Shown here: in pieces, positions 1 through 6,145 of the stretch | Layout: the number at the start of each line of letters is the position of its first letter | Numbering within the stretch: position 1 is the first letter of the stretch | Assembly (NCBI GenBank): GCA_023249955.1 | Contig: JAHFBR010000009.1 | Location: 1 to 16,725, forward strand | Direction: 5' to 3' | DNA: 16,725 nt | Source of the DNA: a bacterium | Lineage (GTDB): Bacteria; Babelota; Babeliae; Babelales; RVW-14 | Program-made: the position numbers and the translations under genes | The notes under the pieces: model-generated | Told to the model about the DNA's origin: nothing | What the model saw: only the letters and a program-made list of their open reading frames with translations | Databases searched by the model: none

Positions 1-449
1 TTTCTTCCATGGAACAACATTGAATCGTTTAAAATTTTTGAGCACATTAGTTTCTACAAACATCCCCATCCACAAAGAACCCATCCTCAGGTGGATTTCG
101 AAGATTTCTTTACGTTGATACTATCAACTTTTAGGTAAAAAGTATAGCATCGACACGCACAAAATTACGCTCGTGACCCAAATCCCCACCCCCCTCTAAA
201 TCCGTAAAAAGTGTGGCTAGAAAAATTTAGATATCTAATTGACTTTTTGGCATAGAAACCTATACTTCAAGTAGATTAACCAGGGACAAAAATACGCAAA
301 TTTACTCGTAAAAATTAATGCGGCACGGTATAATTGGAACATGTCGCACGCTTCGGTGAAGTCACCACCATAAACTTTTCTCGCTGAAATGTTCATGGAA
401 AAAAACTTCCAGGCCAATGGGAACGTAAAATCCAGGAAAGAGGGTATTT
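1..449. other. Left-edge region without a secure gene
   Basis: No gene can be called with confidence here. From base 1 a plus-strand frame stays open to a TAA at 136-138 (about 45 codons, rich in Phe and His) and could be the 3' end of a gene entering from the left. The minus strand is also open across the same bases (roughly 1-119), with candidate ATGs near 84 but no good ribosome binding site, so the strand is undecided. A 15-nt perfect palindrome GTTGATACTATCAAC lies at 114-128. A 60-codon minus-strand frame at 235-417 looks like chance and overlaps the promoter of the next gene. The remainder is AT-rich and appears to be promoter and leader DNA for the transporter at 450. Confidence 0.4.
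239..266 (+). promoter_or_regulatory. Sigma-70-type promoter for the transporter pair
   Basis: TTGACT at 239-244 and TATACT at 261-266 are separated by 16 bases, close to the sigma-70 consensus. A start near 273 would give a leader of about 177 nt before the first transporter ATG at 450. A second TATAAT at 329-334 lacks a matching -35. Confidence 0.55.
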
Positions 450-1853
450 ATGCACGATCAAAAGTCGTACTCGTTGAGGAATTTGTGGGGCATTAAGCCC
501 GAATATAGGTCCAAGGTGTTTTACCTTGCCCTAACCTTCCTTCTGATGATGTCCTGTCACGTCATCTGGAGGCCGCTCAAAATGGCGGTGTTCTCAAAAA
601 TGGTCGGTGCCTACCTGCTCCCTGACGCCAAACTTTACTCTCTCCTCTTTGTGATTCCACTTATTTTACTTTACTCCAAACTTGTTGACTGGCTTCGCCG
701 TCACCAATTGCTCTACTGCTTCACACTCTTTCACGCCTTTGGCGGTATCATTTTCACCTACTTCCTGGCTCACCCTGTTTACGGCATTGCAAATACCGAA
801 ATAAATTCAAACCGCTGGGTTGGATGGTGTTTTTACTTTTTCATGGAAAGTTTTGACGCCTTCCTTTCAACCACGTTCTGGTCATTTGCCGACTCGGTTA
901 ACAACCCTAAAGACGCTAAAAACTTTTACGGCTTTTTTGTCTCTGGATCAAAGATCGGGGGTATTATCTCTGCCGCTGCCCTTTATTTAGCCATCTCATG
1001 GACCAGTACGCAAAGCCAAACCCTGCTTTTACCGGGCGCACTTCTGGCCGGTAGCTGTATGCTCATGGCCGCCGCCTTTTCTATCCACAAACTCATCACC
1101 AATGTTTCAGATGACTGCATGCACGGCTACGAGGCTGCTTATCGACTCGAAAAAGACAAATCACAAACAAAGCAAAGCATCTGGAAAGCGGCAAAAAGCT
1201 CTATTGATGGGCTTCTTATTATGCTTAAAAATCCATATGTTTTGGGGATTTTCGCCCTGGTAGTATTTTACGAAATCATGATTGTAATCTTTGATTGGTG
1301 GGTTGCGCTACACGCTGATTCCATCATGCCATCGGTGGGCGCCATGACCGGTTACTATGCATTTTATTACTTTCTCATGAATTTAATCGGTCTTTTTATA
1401 TCGTTCTTTGGCACCACGCCGCTAATGCGTGTTTTTGGCATCCGCTTTTCACTGCTTTTGTTCCCCATCATGTGCCTTGGCTTACTGGGTATTACCTATC
1501 TCTTCCCAACAGCAAGCATCTTCTTTATTGTGTTGGTCGTGTTGCGGTCGCTCAATTACGCACTCAATCATCCAACGCGTGAAGTGCTTTATATTCCAAC
1601 AACAAAGGCTATTAAATTTAAAGCCAAGACATGGACCGACGCTTTTGGTTCTCGTATCGCAAAAAGCTTTGGCTCTATTTTTAATGTATCACTCAAAGGA
1701 GCATCTCCAGCATTTGCATTGCTCTCAAGCCTCAGCCTAAGCTTCGGCTTAACATTCCTGTGGATTATCATTGTATACTTCCTTGGTAAAACGCTTCAGG
1801 ACGCCATCGATCACAAACGTGTTATAGGACAAACAGAAGAATCAGAACTTTAG
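450..1853 (+). CDS. ATP/ADP translocase-family nucleotide transporter (NTT, first copy)
   Basis: This is a 467-residue polytopic membrane protein of the TLC/NTT family, which in intracellular bacteria and plastids exchanges or imports nucleotides across the inner membrane. About eleven or twelve hydrophobic segments span the protein. Family-like features are the RPLK motif near residues 41-44 in the first membrane segment (family members carry a functional Lys there), FWSFAD followed by a YGFF-GSKIGG stretch, and a conserved NHPTRE...KFKAKTW block late in the protein. The start at 450 is preceded by AGGAAAGAGGG at 434-443. It is followed after 26 bases by a paralog in the same orientation, probably one transcript. 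The seventh-segment region reads YEI...IFD rather than the NxxExxWK type of classic ATP/ADP carriers, so the substrate cannot be assigned. Confidence 0.85.
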   Translation: MHDQKSYSLRNLWGIKPEYRSKVFYLALTFLLMMSCHVIWRPLKMAVFSKMVGAYLLPDAKLYSLLFVIPLILLYSKLVDWLRRHQLLYCFTLFHAFGGIIFTYFLAHPVYGIANTEINSNRWVGWCFYFFMESFDAFLSTTFWSFADSVNNPKDAKNFYGFFVSGSKIGGIISAAALYLAISWTSTQSQTLLLPGALLAGSCMLMAAAFSIHKLITNVSDDCMHGYEAAYRLEKDKSQTKQSIWKAAKSSIDGLLIMLKNPYVLGIFALVVFYEIMIVIFDWWVALHADSIMPSVGAMTGYYAFYYFLMNLIGLFISFFGTTPLMRVFGIRFSLLLFPIMCLGLLGITYLFPTASIFFIVLVVLRSLNYALNHPTREVLYIPTTKAIKFKAKTWTDAFGSRIAKSFGSIFNVSLKGASPAFALLSSLSLSFGLTFLWIIIVYFLGKTLQDAIDHKRVIGQTEESEL

Positions 1854-1879
1854 TCGCCCCCTAAAAAAAGGTCTGCGCT

Positions 1880-3274
1880 ATGATAAACGAGCAAAGCAAA
1901 GTTGTAAAAATCATTCAAAAATACGCTCGAGTCGATGCACCCGATGCTCTCAAGCTCCTGCTAGCGGCAGCCACCTTCTTTTGTATGATCGGTGCCTACT
2001 CCATCTTACGGTCACTTAAAACCTCTATCTTTTTGGGGTTTGTCGGACGCGAATACGAGCCAATTGCCAAGATTCTTGCGATTGTTTTGGCGGTCCCTGC
2101 CATGCTTATTCATGCCAGGATCACTGATTCATTCAGACGCCACCAGGTCGTTTATTGCTTTATCGGTTTTTACGCCGTTTCCATCCTCATTTTTTCAATA
2201 CTGTTCTTGCACCCGGTGTATGGTATCTCAAATACTCAAACCTCTCCCTATCGCATACTTGGCTGGGTCTTTGAATTTTTAATGGATCTTTTTCAAGCTC
2301 TTGTTGTTGGCACCTTTTGGAGCTTTTTAAACTCTATTAGCACCCCTGCATTTGCAGAAAAAGGTTATGGTTTTATTGTTGCCGGCTCACGCATTGGCGG
2401 CATTCTCACGCCTCTTCTAAGCCTGATTGTACTTGAAAAAACAGCTCTGGCCAGTTCAATAGCAATTCCGCTTTTAACTGCAAGCGCAGCCCTTCTTTTG
2501 ATCCTTGCTATTTATTGCATCTATGTCATTCAACATTCGGTTCCCACCGACCACCTCCACGGCTATGAGGCTGGTCACAAAGAAGAGTTGCAGGGCAAGA
2601 AAAAAAAGCACCATCCAACGGCGCTCGAGGGCCTCAGGCTGATACTCACGCAACCATATGTCTTTGGCATTTTTGGCCTCGTCTTTAGCTATGAAGTTGT
2701 CAACATCATCTTTGACTATCAGATGCACGTTGCCATGTCGATTTCAACCAATAATCAAATCGGCGCCATGAGCTCATTCATGCTGGTGTACACCTGCTCA
2801 TTTCAAGTGCTCAGCTTTATCTTTGCCTTATTTGGAACATCAGCCATCCTCAAGCACCTAGGGGTAAAGTGGAGCCTTTTGGTCATGCCCGGCGTAACAT
2901 TGCTCTTGACACTCTTGCCGGTTATGTATCCAAAGCTATGGACCTTCTTCTTTGTCATGGTTGTTCTACGAGCTCTGAATTACGGTTTTAATCACCCACT
3001 GCGTGAAATTCTCTTTATTCCAACGGTCAAAGACATTCAGTTCAAATCCAAGGCATGGATTGAGTCCTTTGGCCGCACTTTTTCCAAAACTACCGGCTCA
3101 ACGCTCAACTGGATGTTTGGGTCACTGGCGCCCTATTTTTGCATCATGGTTGGGGCTTCGGCCTCTGCCGGTATTACGGTAATTTGGGCATTTATGGCCC
3201 TTTTGGTAGGTAAAAAATATCTAACAACCATTGCAGCCAACCAAGTCATTGGAAAAAGGACGCATACGCCTTGA
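1880..3274 (+). CDS. ATP/ADP translocase-family nucleotide transporter (NTT, second copy)
   Basis: This 464-residue membrane protein is clearly paralogous to the preceding one. It shares RSLK at residues 44-47, GTFWSF, YGFIVAGSRIGG, HGYEAG, YEVVNIIFD and NHPLREILFIP...FKSKAW at matching positions. The spacing after the first copy is 26 bases, with only a weak purine stretch (AAAAAAAGG) before the ATG, so translation may depend partly on the upstream gene. Tandem copies with about this much divergence usually differ in substrate or mode (exchange versus proton-driven import), but nothing here shows which. The stop at 3272-3274 overlaps the -35 element of the rpsB promoter. Confidence 0.85.
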   Translation: MINEQSKVVKIIQKYARVDAPDALKLLLAAATFFCMIGAYSILRSLKTSIFLGFVGREYEPIAKILAIVLAVPAMLIHARITDSFRRHQVVYCFIGFYAVSILIFSILFLHPVYGISNTQTSPYRILGWVFEFLMDLFQALVVGTFWSFLNSISTPAFAEKGYGFIVAGSRIGGILTPLLSLIVLEKTALASSIAIPLLTASAALLLILAIYCIYVIQHSVPTDHLHGYEAGHKEELQGKKKKHHPTALEGLRLILTQPYVFGIFGLVFSYEVVNIIFDYQMHVAMSISTNNQIGAMSSFMLVYTCSFQVLSFIFALFGTSAILKHLGVKWSLLVMPGVTLLLTLLPVMYPKLWTFFFVMVVLRALNYGFNHPLREILFIPTVKDIQFKSKAWIESFGRTFSKTTGSTLNWMFGSLAPYFCIMVGASASAGITVIWAFMALLVGKKYLTTIAANQVIGKRTHTP

Positions 3275-3298
3275 TAAAAATAGCCAATATGGTAGAAT
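3271..3298 (+). promoter_or_regulatory. Promoter of rpsB
   Basis: TTGATA at 3271-3276 and TAGAAT at 3293-3298 with a 16-base spacer fit sigma-70. The -35 overlaps the stop codon of the upstream transporter gene. The predicted start is near 3305, giving a 5' leader of about 110 nt for rpsB. Confidence 0.55.
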
Positions 3299-3304
3299 TT
3301 TAGC

Positions 3305-3413
3305 AGTTTTCGAGCCAGTCATATGGTATGGCTGGCCTGTTTCATTGAATCTTGTTTCTTACGACGGGTGGTCATCTGACCCAAGAAACAATTGATAAAA
3401 CCCGGGAGATTAC
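3305..3413 (+). promoter_or_regulatory. Structured rpsB leader RNA, possible S2 autoregulatory element
   Basis: Two strong inverted repeats fill the leader. The first is a 10-bp stem at 3314-3323 / 3327-3336 (one G-U pair) with a 3-base loop and no following T run, so it is not a standard terminator. The second pairs TTGTTTCTT at 3352-3360 with AAGAAACAA at 3383-3391, continued by GGGT/ACCC (3366-3369 / 3379-3382) after a 5-base bulge. It ends 12 bases before the Shine-Dalgarno GGGAG at 3404-3408. Ribosomal protein S2 represses its own mRNA through leader structures in other bacteria; that this leader does the same is inference. Confidence 0.4.
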
Positions 3414-4358
3414 ATGATCGATTTAAAAAAAATGCTTGAGGCCGGCGTCCATTTTGGCCACAAAACATCACGCTGGTCCCCAAAAATGCGTCCTTACATC
3501 TGGGGTGCAAAAAACAAAGTTCATCTTATCGACGTTTCCAAAACAGCATTTTTGCTTGAACGCGCTGGAAAATTTCTTAAAGAAACCACCAGCACCGGCG
3601 GCAAGATTCTTTTTGTTGGAACAAAAAAAGCTGCTCAACAAATCATTCAGAGCGCTGCACTCAACACACAGATGCCTTATGTCATTCACCGTTGGGTTGG
3701 TGGCACGCTCAGCAATTACGAGCAAGTAAAAAAAGCTGTTACACGTCTTTTGCATATGCGCGACATTCTGCAAAAATCTACTGATCACTACAAGAAAAAA
3801 GAGATCAGTATGATTCAAAAAGAGATCTCTCGCCTTGAAAAGAACGTTGGTGGCATTCTTGATTTCGATTATCCACCAGCAGCACTTGTTGTCATCGATC
3901 CTAAAAAAGAACACTCAGCGGTCAAAGAGGCTTCGCGCTTGGGCATTCCAGTTATTGCTCTTGTAGACACCAACACCGACCCTGAAGGCGTTTCGTTTGT
4001 TATCCCTTCAAACGATGACTCACCAAAGGCAATTTCATTTATTGTTGAACACCTGGAAACGTGCGTTAAAGAAGGCACCAAAGAGCTTGAGTCTGCAAAA
4101 GCAAGACAGCGTGCAGAAAATGATGCAAAGCGTGCTGCAGCAAAAGTTGAAGTAAAGCCAGAAGTTAAAAAAGAAGTAAAAGTGGAAGCAAAAGTTGAAG
4201 CAAAGCCAGCTGAAGCTCCACAAACAGCTCCTGCACCTGCTGCGCCGGTTGAAAAAAAGGCTGCAGCTAAGCCTGCAGAAGCAGAAAAATCGGAAGCCGC
4301 AGAAAAGCCTGCTAAAAAAGCTTTTGACAAAAAGCCCGCTGCCAAAAAAGGCGCATAA
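3414..4358 (+). CDS. rpsB: 30S ribosomal protein S2
   Basis: S2 sits at the head-body junction of the 30S subunit and is one of the last proteins to assemble. The first 225 residues are a standard S2 fold: MLEAGVHFGH near the N terminus, WSPKMRPYIWG, KILFVGTKKAA, RWVGGTLSN, and a late IPVIALVDTNTDP block. The start at 3414 has GGGAG five bases upstream. At 314 residues it is longer than the usual 230-260 because of a tail from about residue 227 made almost only of Lys, Ala, Glu and Pro, probably disordered. The usual downstream partner tsf is absent; a tRNA-Ser gene follows after 24 bases. Confidence 0.97.
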   Translation: MIDLKKMLEAGVHFGHKTSRWSPKMRPYIWGAKNKVHLIDVSKTAFLLERAGKFLKETTSTGGKILFVGTKKAAQQIIQSAALNTQMPYVIHRWVGGTLSNYEQVKKAVTRLLHMRDILQKSTDHYKKKEISMIQKEISRLEKNVGGILDFDYPPAALVVIDPKKEHSAVKEASRLGIPVIALVDTNTDPEGVSFVIPSNDDSPKAISFIVEHLETCVKEGTKELESAKARQRAENDAKRAAAKVEVKPEVKKEVKVEAKVEAKPAEAPQTAPAPAAPVEKKAAAKPAEAEKSEAAEKPAKKAFDKKPAAKKGA

Positions 4359-4382
4359 CAATCTTTGATTATACACACCAGA

Positions 4383-4474
4383 GGAGAGATGGCTGAGTGG
4401 ACGAAAGCGCATGATTGGAAATCGTGTATGCTCTGAAAGGGGCATCGAGGGTTCGAATCCCTCTCTCTCCGCCA
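4383..4474 (+). tRNA. tRNA-Ser (GGA)
   Basis: The acceptor stem GGAGAGA (4383-4389) pairs with TCTCTCC (4464-4470), followed by discriminator G and an encoded CCA (4472-4474). The anticodon stem CATGA/TCGTG encloses the loop TTGGAAA, with anticodon GGA at 4417-4419. A long variable arm typical of class II tRNA-Ser and a normal T arm (GAGGG TTCGAAT CCCTC) are present. A TATACA box at 4370-4375 could serve as a -10, though no clear -35 is seen; readthrough from rpsB is also possible. The palindromic repeat downstream begins within the CCA. Confidence 0.96.
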
Positions 4475-4584
4475 GCCTTCGCTCGCAAGCGAGCTACTGC
4501 TGGGTAAACCAGTCAGATAGCGAAGGCTGTCCCGCCGAAGCTTTATGCGTAGGCGGACTGGCAAGCCAGCCCTTCGAAGCTAGC
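4472..4584 (+). repeat. tRNA-linked palindromic repeat, copy 1
   Basis: The element starts at the CCA of tRNA-Ser. CAGCCTTCGCT (4473-4483) is perfectly inverted at 4519-4529, enclosing two smaller hairpins: GCTCGC/GCGAGC (4481-4494) and CTGG-GTAAA-CCAG. A second palindromic module follows (GTCCCGCC ... GGCGGAC, about 4528-4558), then CTGGCAAGCCAG (4558-4569), ending near GCTAGC (4579-4584). Most of it recurs inverted at 14396-14530, again abutting a tRNA 3' end. It fills the gap between tRNA-Ser and the SRP RNA and holds no credible gene. Confidence 0.8.
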
Positions 4585-4612
4585 CTTAGAGCAGCAAAGA
4601 GTTATAAAAATC

Positions 4613-4696
4613 GGGGCAAGGTAAGTGGATCAGTTGCATAATCTGTCAGGTCCGGAAGGAAGCAGCAGGGGTAACAGGTTGCTGTATCTTGCCCTC
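4613..4696 (+). ncRNA. ffs: Small bacterial signal recognition particle RNA (4.5S type)
   Basis: The conserved SRP domain IV core GTCAGGTCCGGAAGGAAGCA (4645-4664) is present, including the GGAA tetraloop region and the asymmetric AGCAGCAG side. The terminal helix forms between GGGGCAAGGTA (4613-4623) and TATCTTGCCCT (4685-4695). A length of about 84 nt fits the short SRP RNA that binds Ffh and targets membrane proteins. TATAAA at 4603-4608 could be the -10 box. T-rich sequence follows the 3' end. Exact ends may be off by a few bases. Confidence 0.93.
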
Positions 4697-4730
4697 TCTT
4701 ATTTTCTATCAATATCGGGAGCGTTATTTA

Positions 4731-5318
4731 ATGCGTATCTACGCCATCCTTGCACATCCTAAAAAAGATTCTTTCAGTGGTCGCATGTTTTATGCGGCAG
4801 TAAAATCTTTTCAGGAGCATGGAGCAACGGTTGATGTCCTCGATCTTTATGATCATGTTGATCATATCCCTTTTTATATCCCCTCTATCAAAACGGCAAC
4901 AACCGAACTTGATCGCGCAAAGCTTGATTTCTTTAATGAAAACAAAGAACGATTCATGGCTGCTGACCGCTTGTTTATTGTGTATCCGGTGTATTGGTAC
5001 GCCGTGCCAGGCATTTTAAAATGTTGGCTCGACCTGATCACCAACTTTGCTTGGGAGTACAAGTCAGGCGATCATTATGCAAAACCACTGCACAAAATAC
5101 AACGTGCATTCGTCATCAACAGTGCAAGCATGTCCACCTGGTTTAGGTGGCTGCGCACGCGTAACTCTGCATCAGAAATGATGAAAGAAACTTTTAAATT
5201 TATGGGGATCAATCAATTTCGTTTTTATGAAATTGGCGGAACCTCAAAATTTTCAGCTCACGATATCGAAGAATATATTCAAACCGTCTGCCAAAAAAGC
5301 CTGTGGCTCATTCGCTAA
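4731..5318 (+). CDS. Flavodoxin-fold NAD(P)H quinone oxidoreductase family protein
   Basis: This 195-residue protein belongs to the flavodoxin-like fold family 2 (NQO1, MdaB, KefF type), cytosolic FMN/FAD enzymes that reduce quinones with NAD(P)H by two electrons. The N terminus MRIYAILAHPKKDSFS is the family's phosphate-binding start, and YPVYWYAVPGILKCWLD (residues 85-101) is the diagnostic flavin-binding block. I chose the ATG at 4731 because CGGGAGC lies 8-14 bases upstream; an upstream in-frame TTG at 4689 would place the start inside the SRP RNA. The exact substrate cannot be read from sequence. Confidence 0.85.
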   Translation: MRIYAILAHPKKDSFSGRMFYAAVKSFQEHGATVDVLDLYDHVDHIPFYIPSIKTATTELDRAKLDFFNENKERFMAADRLFIVYPVYWYAVPGILKCWLDLITNFAWEYKSGDHYAKPLHKIQRAFVINSASMSTWFRWLRTRNSASEMMKETFKFMGINQFRFYEIGGTSKFSAHDIEEYIQTVCQKSLWLIR

Positions 5319-5347
5319 CAAAAAATATCTAACAAAATTCAGCTTTG

Positions 5348-5381
5348 TTGAAAAACGCACTGCAGTCATGATATATATCAT
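5348..5381 (+). promoter_or_regulatory. Putative promoter with palindrome upstream of the small membrane protein gene
   Basis: TTGAAA at 5348-5353 and TATATA at 5372-5377 (18-base spacer) form a plausible sigma-70 promoter. The -10 lies inside a 14-bp perfect palindrome ATGATATATATCAT (5368-5381), which could be an operator or only a result of AT-rich sequence. Confidence 0.35.
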
Positions 5382-5422
5382 ATGGAGAATGCCAAATCAA
5401 TCGCTCTTCAGACGGGGGTATT

Positions 5423-5608
5423 ATGAATAAAAATTTAAAAAAAACACTCACCATACTCTTTATTGCCGCTACACTTCTGGCAACCGGATACGGAGCTTAC
5501 AAGCTCTATCACTACGTTATTGAAGATGCCACCAAAAGAATTCAAAAGGGTGTTGCCAAGGGCGTAAGCAAAGGGCTTGTTGGTACCATTAATCCCTTTA
5601 AGTGGTAA
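5423..5608 (+). CDS. Small single-span membrane protein
   Basis: This 61-residue protein has a basic N terminus (MNKNLKKT), one hydrophobic helix at about residues 9-30, and a basic amphipathic C-terminal part with the repeated pattern KGVAKGVSKGL. The hydrophobic segment could be a membrane anchor or an uncleaved signal. The ATG at 5423 has GACGGGGG as a strong ribosome binding site. The stop is one base before the arfB ATG, so the two genes are probably translationally coupled. I do not recognise a family and propose no function. Confidence 0.65.
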   Translation: MNKNLKKTLTILFIAATLLATGYGAYKLYHYVIEDATKRIQKGVAKGVSKGLVGTINPFKW

Positions 5609-5609
5609 C

Positions 5610-6041
5610 ATGAAAAACGATGTGCAGGTAAAGAATGGTATTGTAATCCCTGACCACGAGATTGAAATAACCACCAGCAGGGGCGGCGGGCCGGGCGGCC
5701 AGCACGTTAACAAAACGGACACACGCATTACCGTGCGCTGGAATGTGCCCAACACGCACGCATTGGACGAAGCACAAAAGGCACGCGTGCTGCAAAATTT
5801 GCAATCGCGGTTGACCACCGAGGGTGACCTGATTGTGCACAATGTTGCGTCACGCAGCCAACAGCAAAACAAGGAAAACGCCCTGCTCCAGCTTGCTGAG
5901 GTCGTGCGCAAGGCGCTTTATGTTCCCAAAAAACGCACACCGACACGCGTATCAAAATCGGTCAAAGAGGCCCGCCTGCAAGAAAAAACGCGGCGCGGCG
6001 CCATCAAAAAAATGCGTGGTAAAAAATTTCACGACGAGTGA
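5610..6041 (+). CDS. arfB: Peptidyl-tRNA hydrolase ArfB (ribosome rescue factor)
   Basis: ArfB (YaeJ/ICT1 family) enters stalled ribosomes lacking a stop codon and hydrolyses the peptidyl-tRNA. The 143-residue protein has the catalytic GGQ at residues 29-31 within SRGGGPGGQHVNKTDTR, the RF-1 catalytic domain, and a Lys/Arg-rich C-terminal tail ending KKMRGKKFHDE that fits the mRNA-channel-binding tail of the family. The length matches E. coli ArfB (140). I chose the ATG at 5610 over an in-frame TTG at 5577 because it gives the family N terminus and couples to the preceding stop. The Shine-Dalgarno is weak, consistent with translational coupling. Confidence 0.92.
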   Translation: MKNDVQVKNGIVIPDHEIEITTSRGGGPGGQHVNKTDTRITVRWNVPNTHALDEAQKARVLQNLQSRLTTEGDLIVHNVASRSQQQNKENALLQLAEVVRKALYVPKKRTPTRVSKSVKEARLQEKTRRGAIKKMRGKKFHDE

Positions 6042-6077
6042 TAAAGCCACCCTCACGACACCTTTCTCGGCCAATTC

Positions 6078-6107
6078 TTGACCCATTCTGCACCACCTCG
6101 CTATAAT
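6078..6107 (+). promoter_or_regulatory. Sigma-70-type promoter for the exported kinase-like gene
   Basis: TTGACC at 6078-6083 and a perfect TATAAT at 6102-6107 are separated by 18 bases. The expected start near 6113 leaves a leader of about 33 nt with GGGGTGGG (6131-6138) before the ATG at 6146. Confidence 0.65.
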
Positions 6108-6145
6108 TTTATAGCATAGTTGTATTTATAGGGGTGGGTACAAGG

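Noticed and set aside
235..417. 60-codon minus-strand frame upstream of the first transporter gene
   Set aside because: No ribosome binding site, no family resemblance, and it overlaps a near-consensus plus-strand promoter and leader.
3314..3336. Intrinsic terminator for the transporter pair
   Set aside because: The 10-bp hairpin has no following T run and lies downstream of a good rpsB promoter, so a leader structure is more likely.
3468..4564. Long minus-strand frames opposite rpsB
   Set aside because: They are shadows of the Lys/Ala/Glu-rich rpsB coding sequence; their composition mirrors that bias and one runs through tRNA-Ser and the repeat.
4411..4641. 76-codon plus-strand frame across tRNA-Ser, the repeat and the SRP RNA
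   Set aside because: It overlaps two RNA genes; apparent coding is explained by the palindromic repeat.
4689..4730. TTG start for the quinone reductase
   Set aside because: It lies inside the SRP RNA 3' helix and lacks a ribosome binding site; the ATG at 4731 gives the family N terminus.
5727..5955. Minus-strand and alternate-frame ORFs over arfB
   Set aside because: Shadows of a GC-richer coding region; the arfB frame has clear catalytic and tail motifs.
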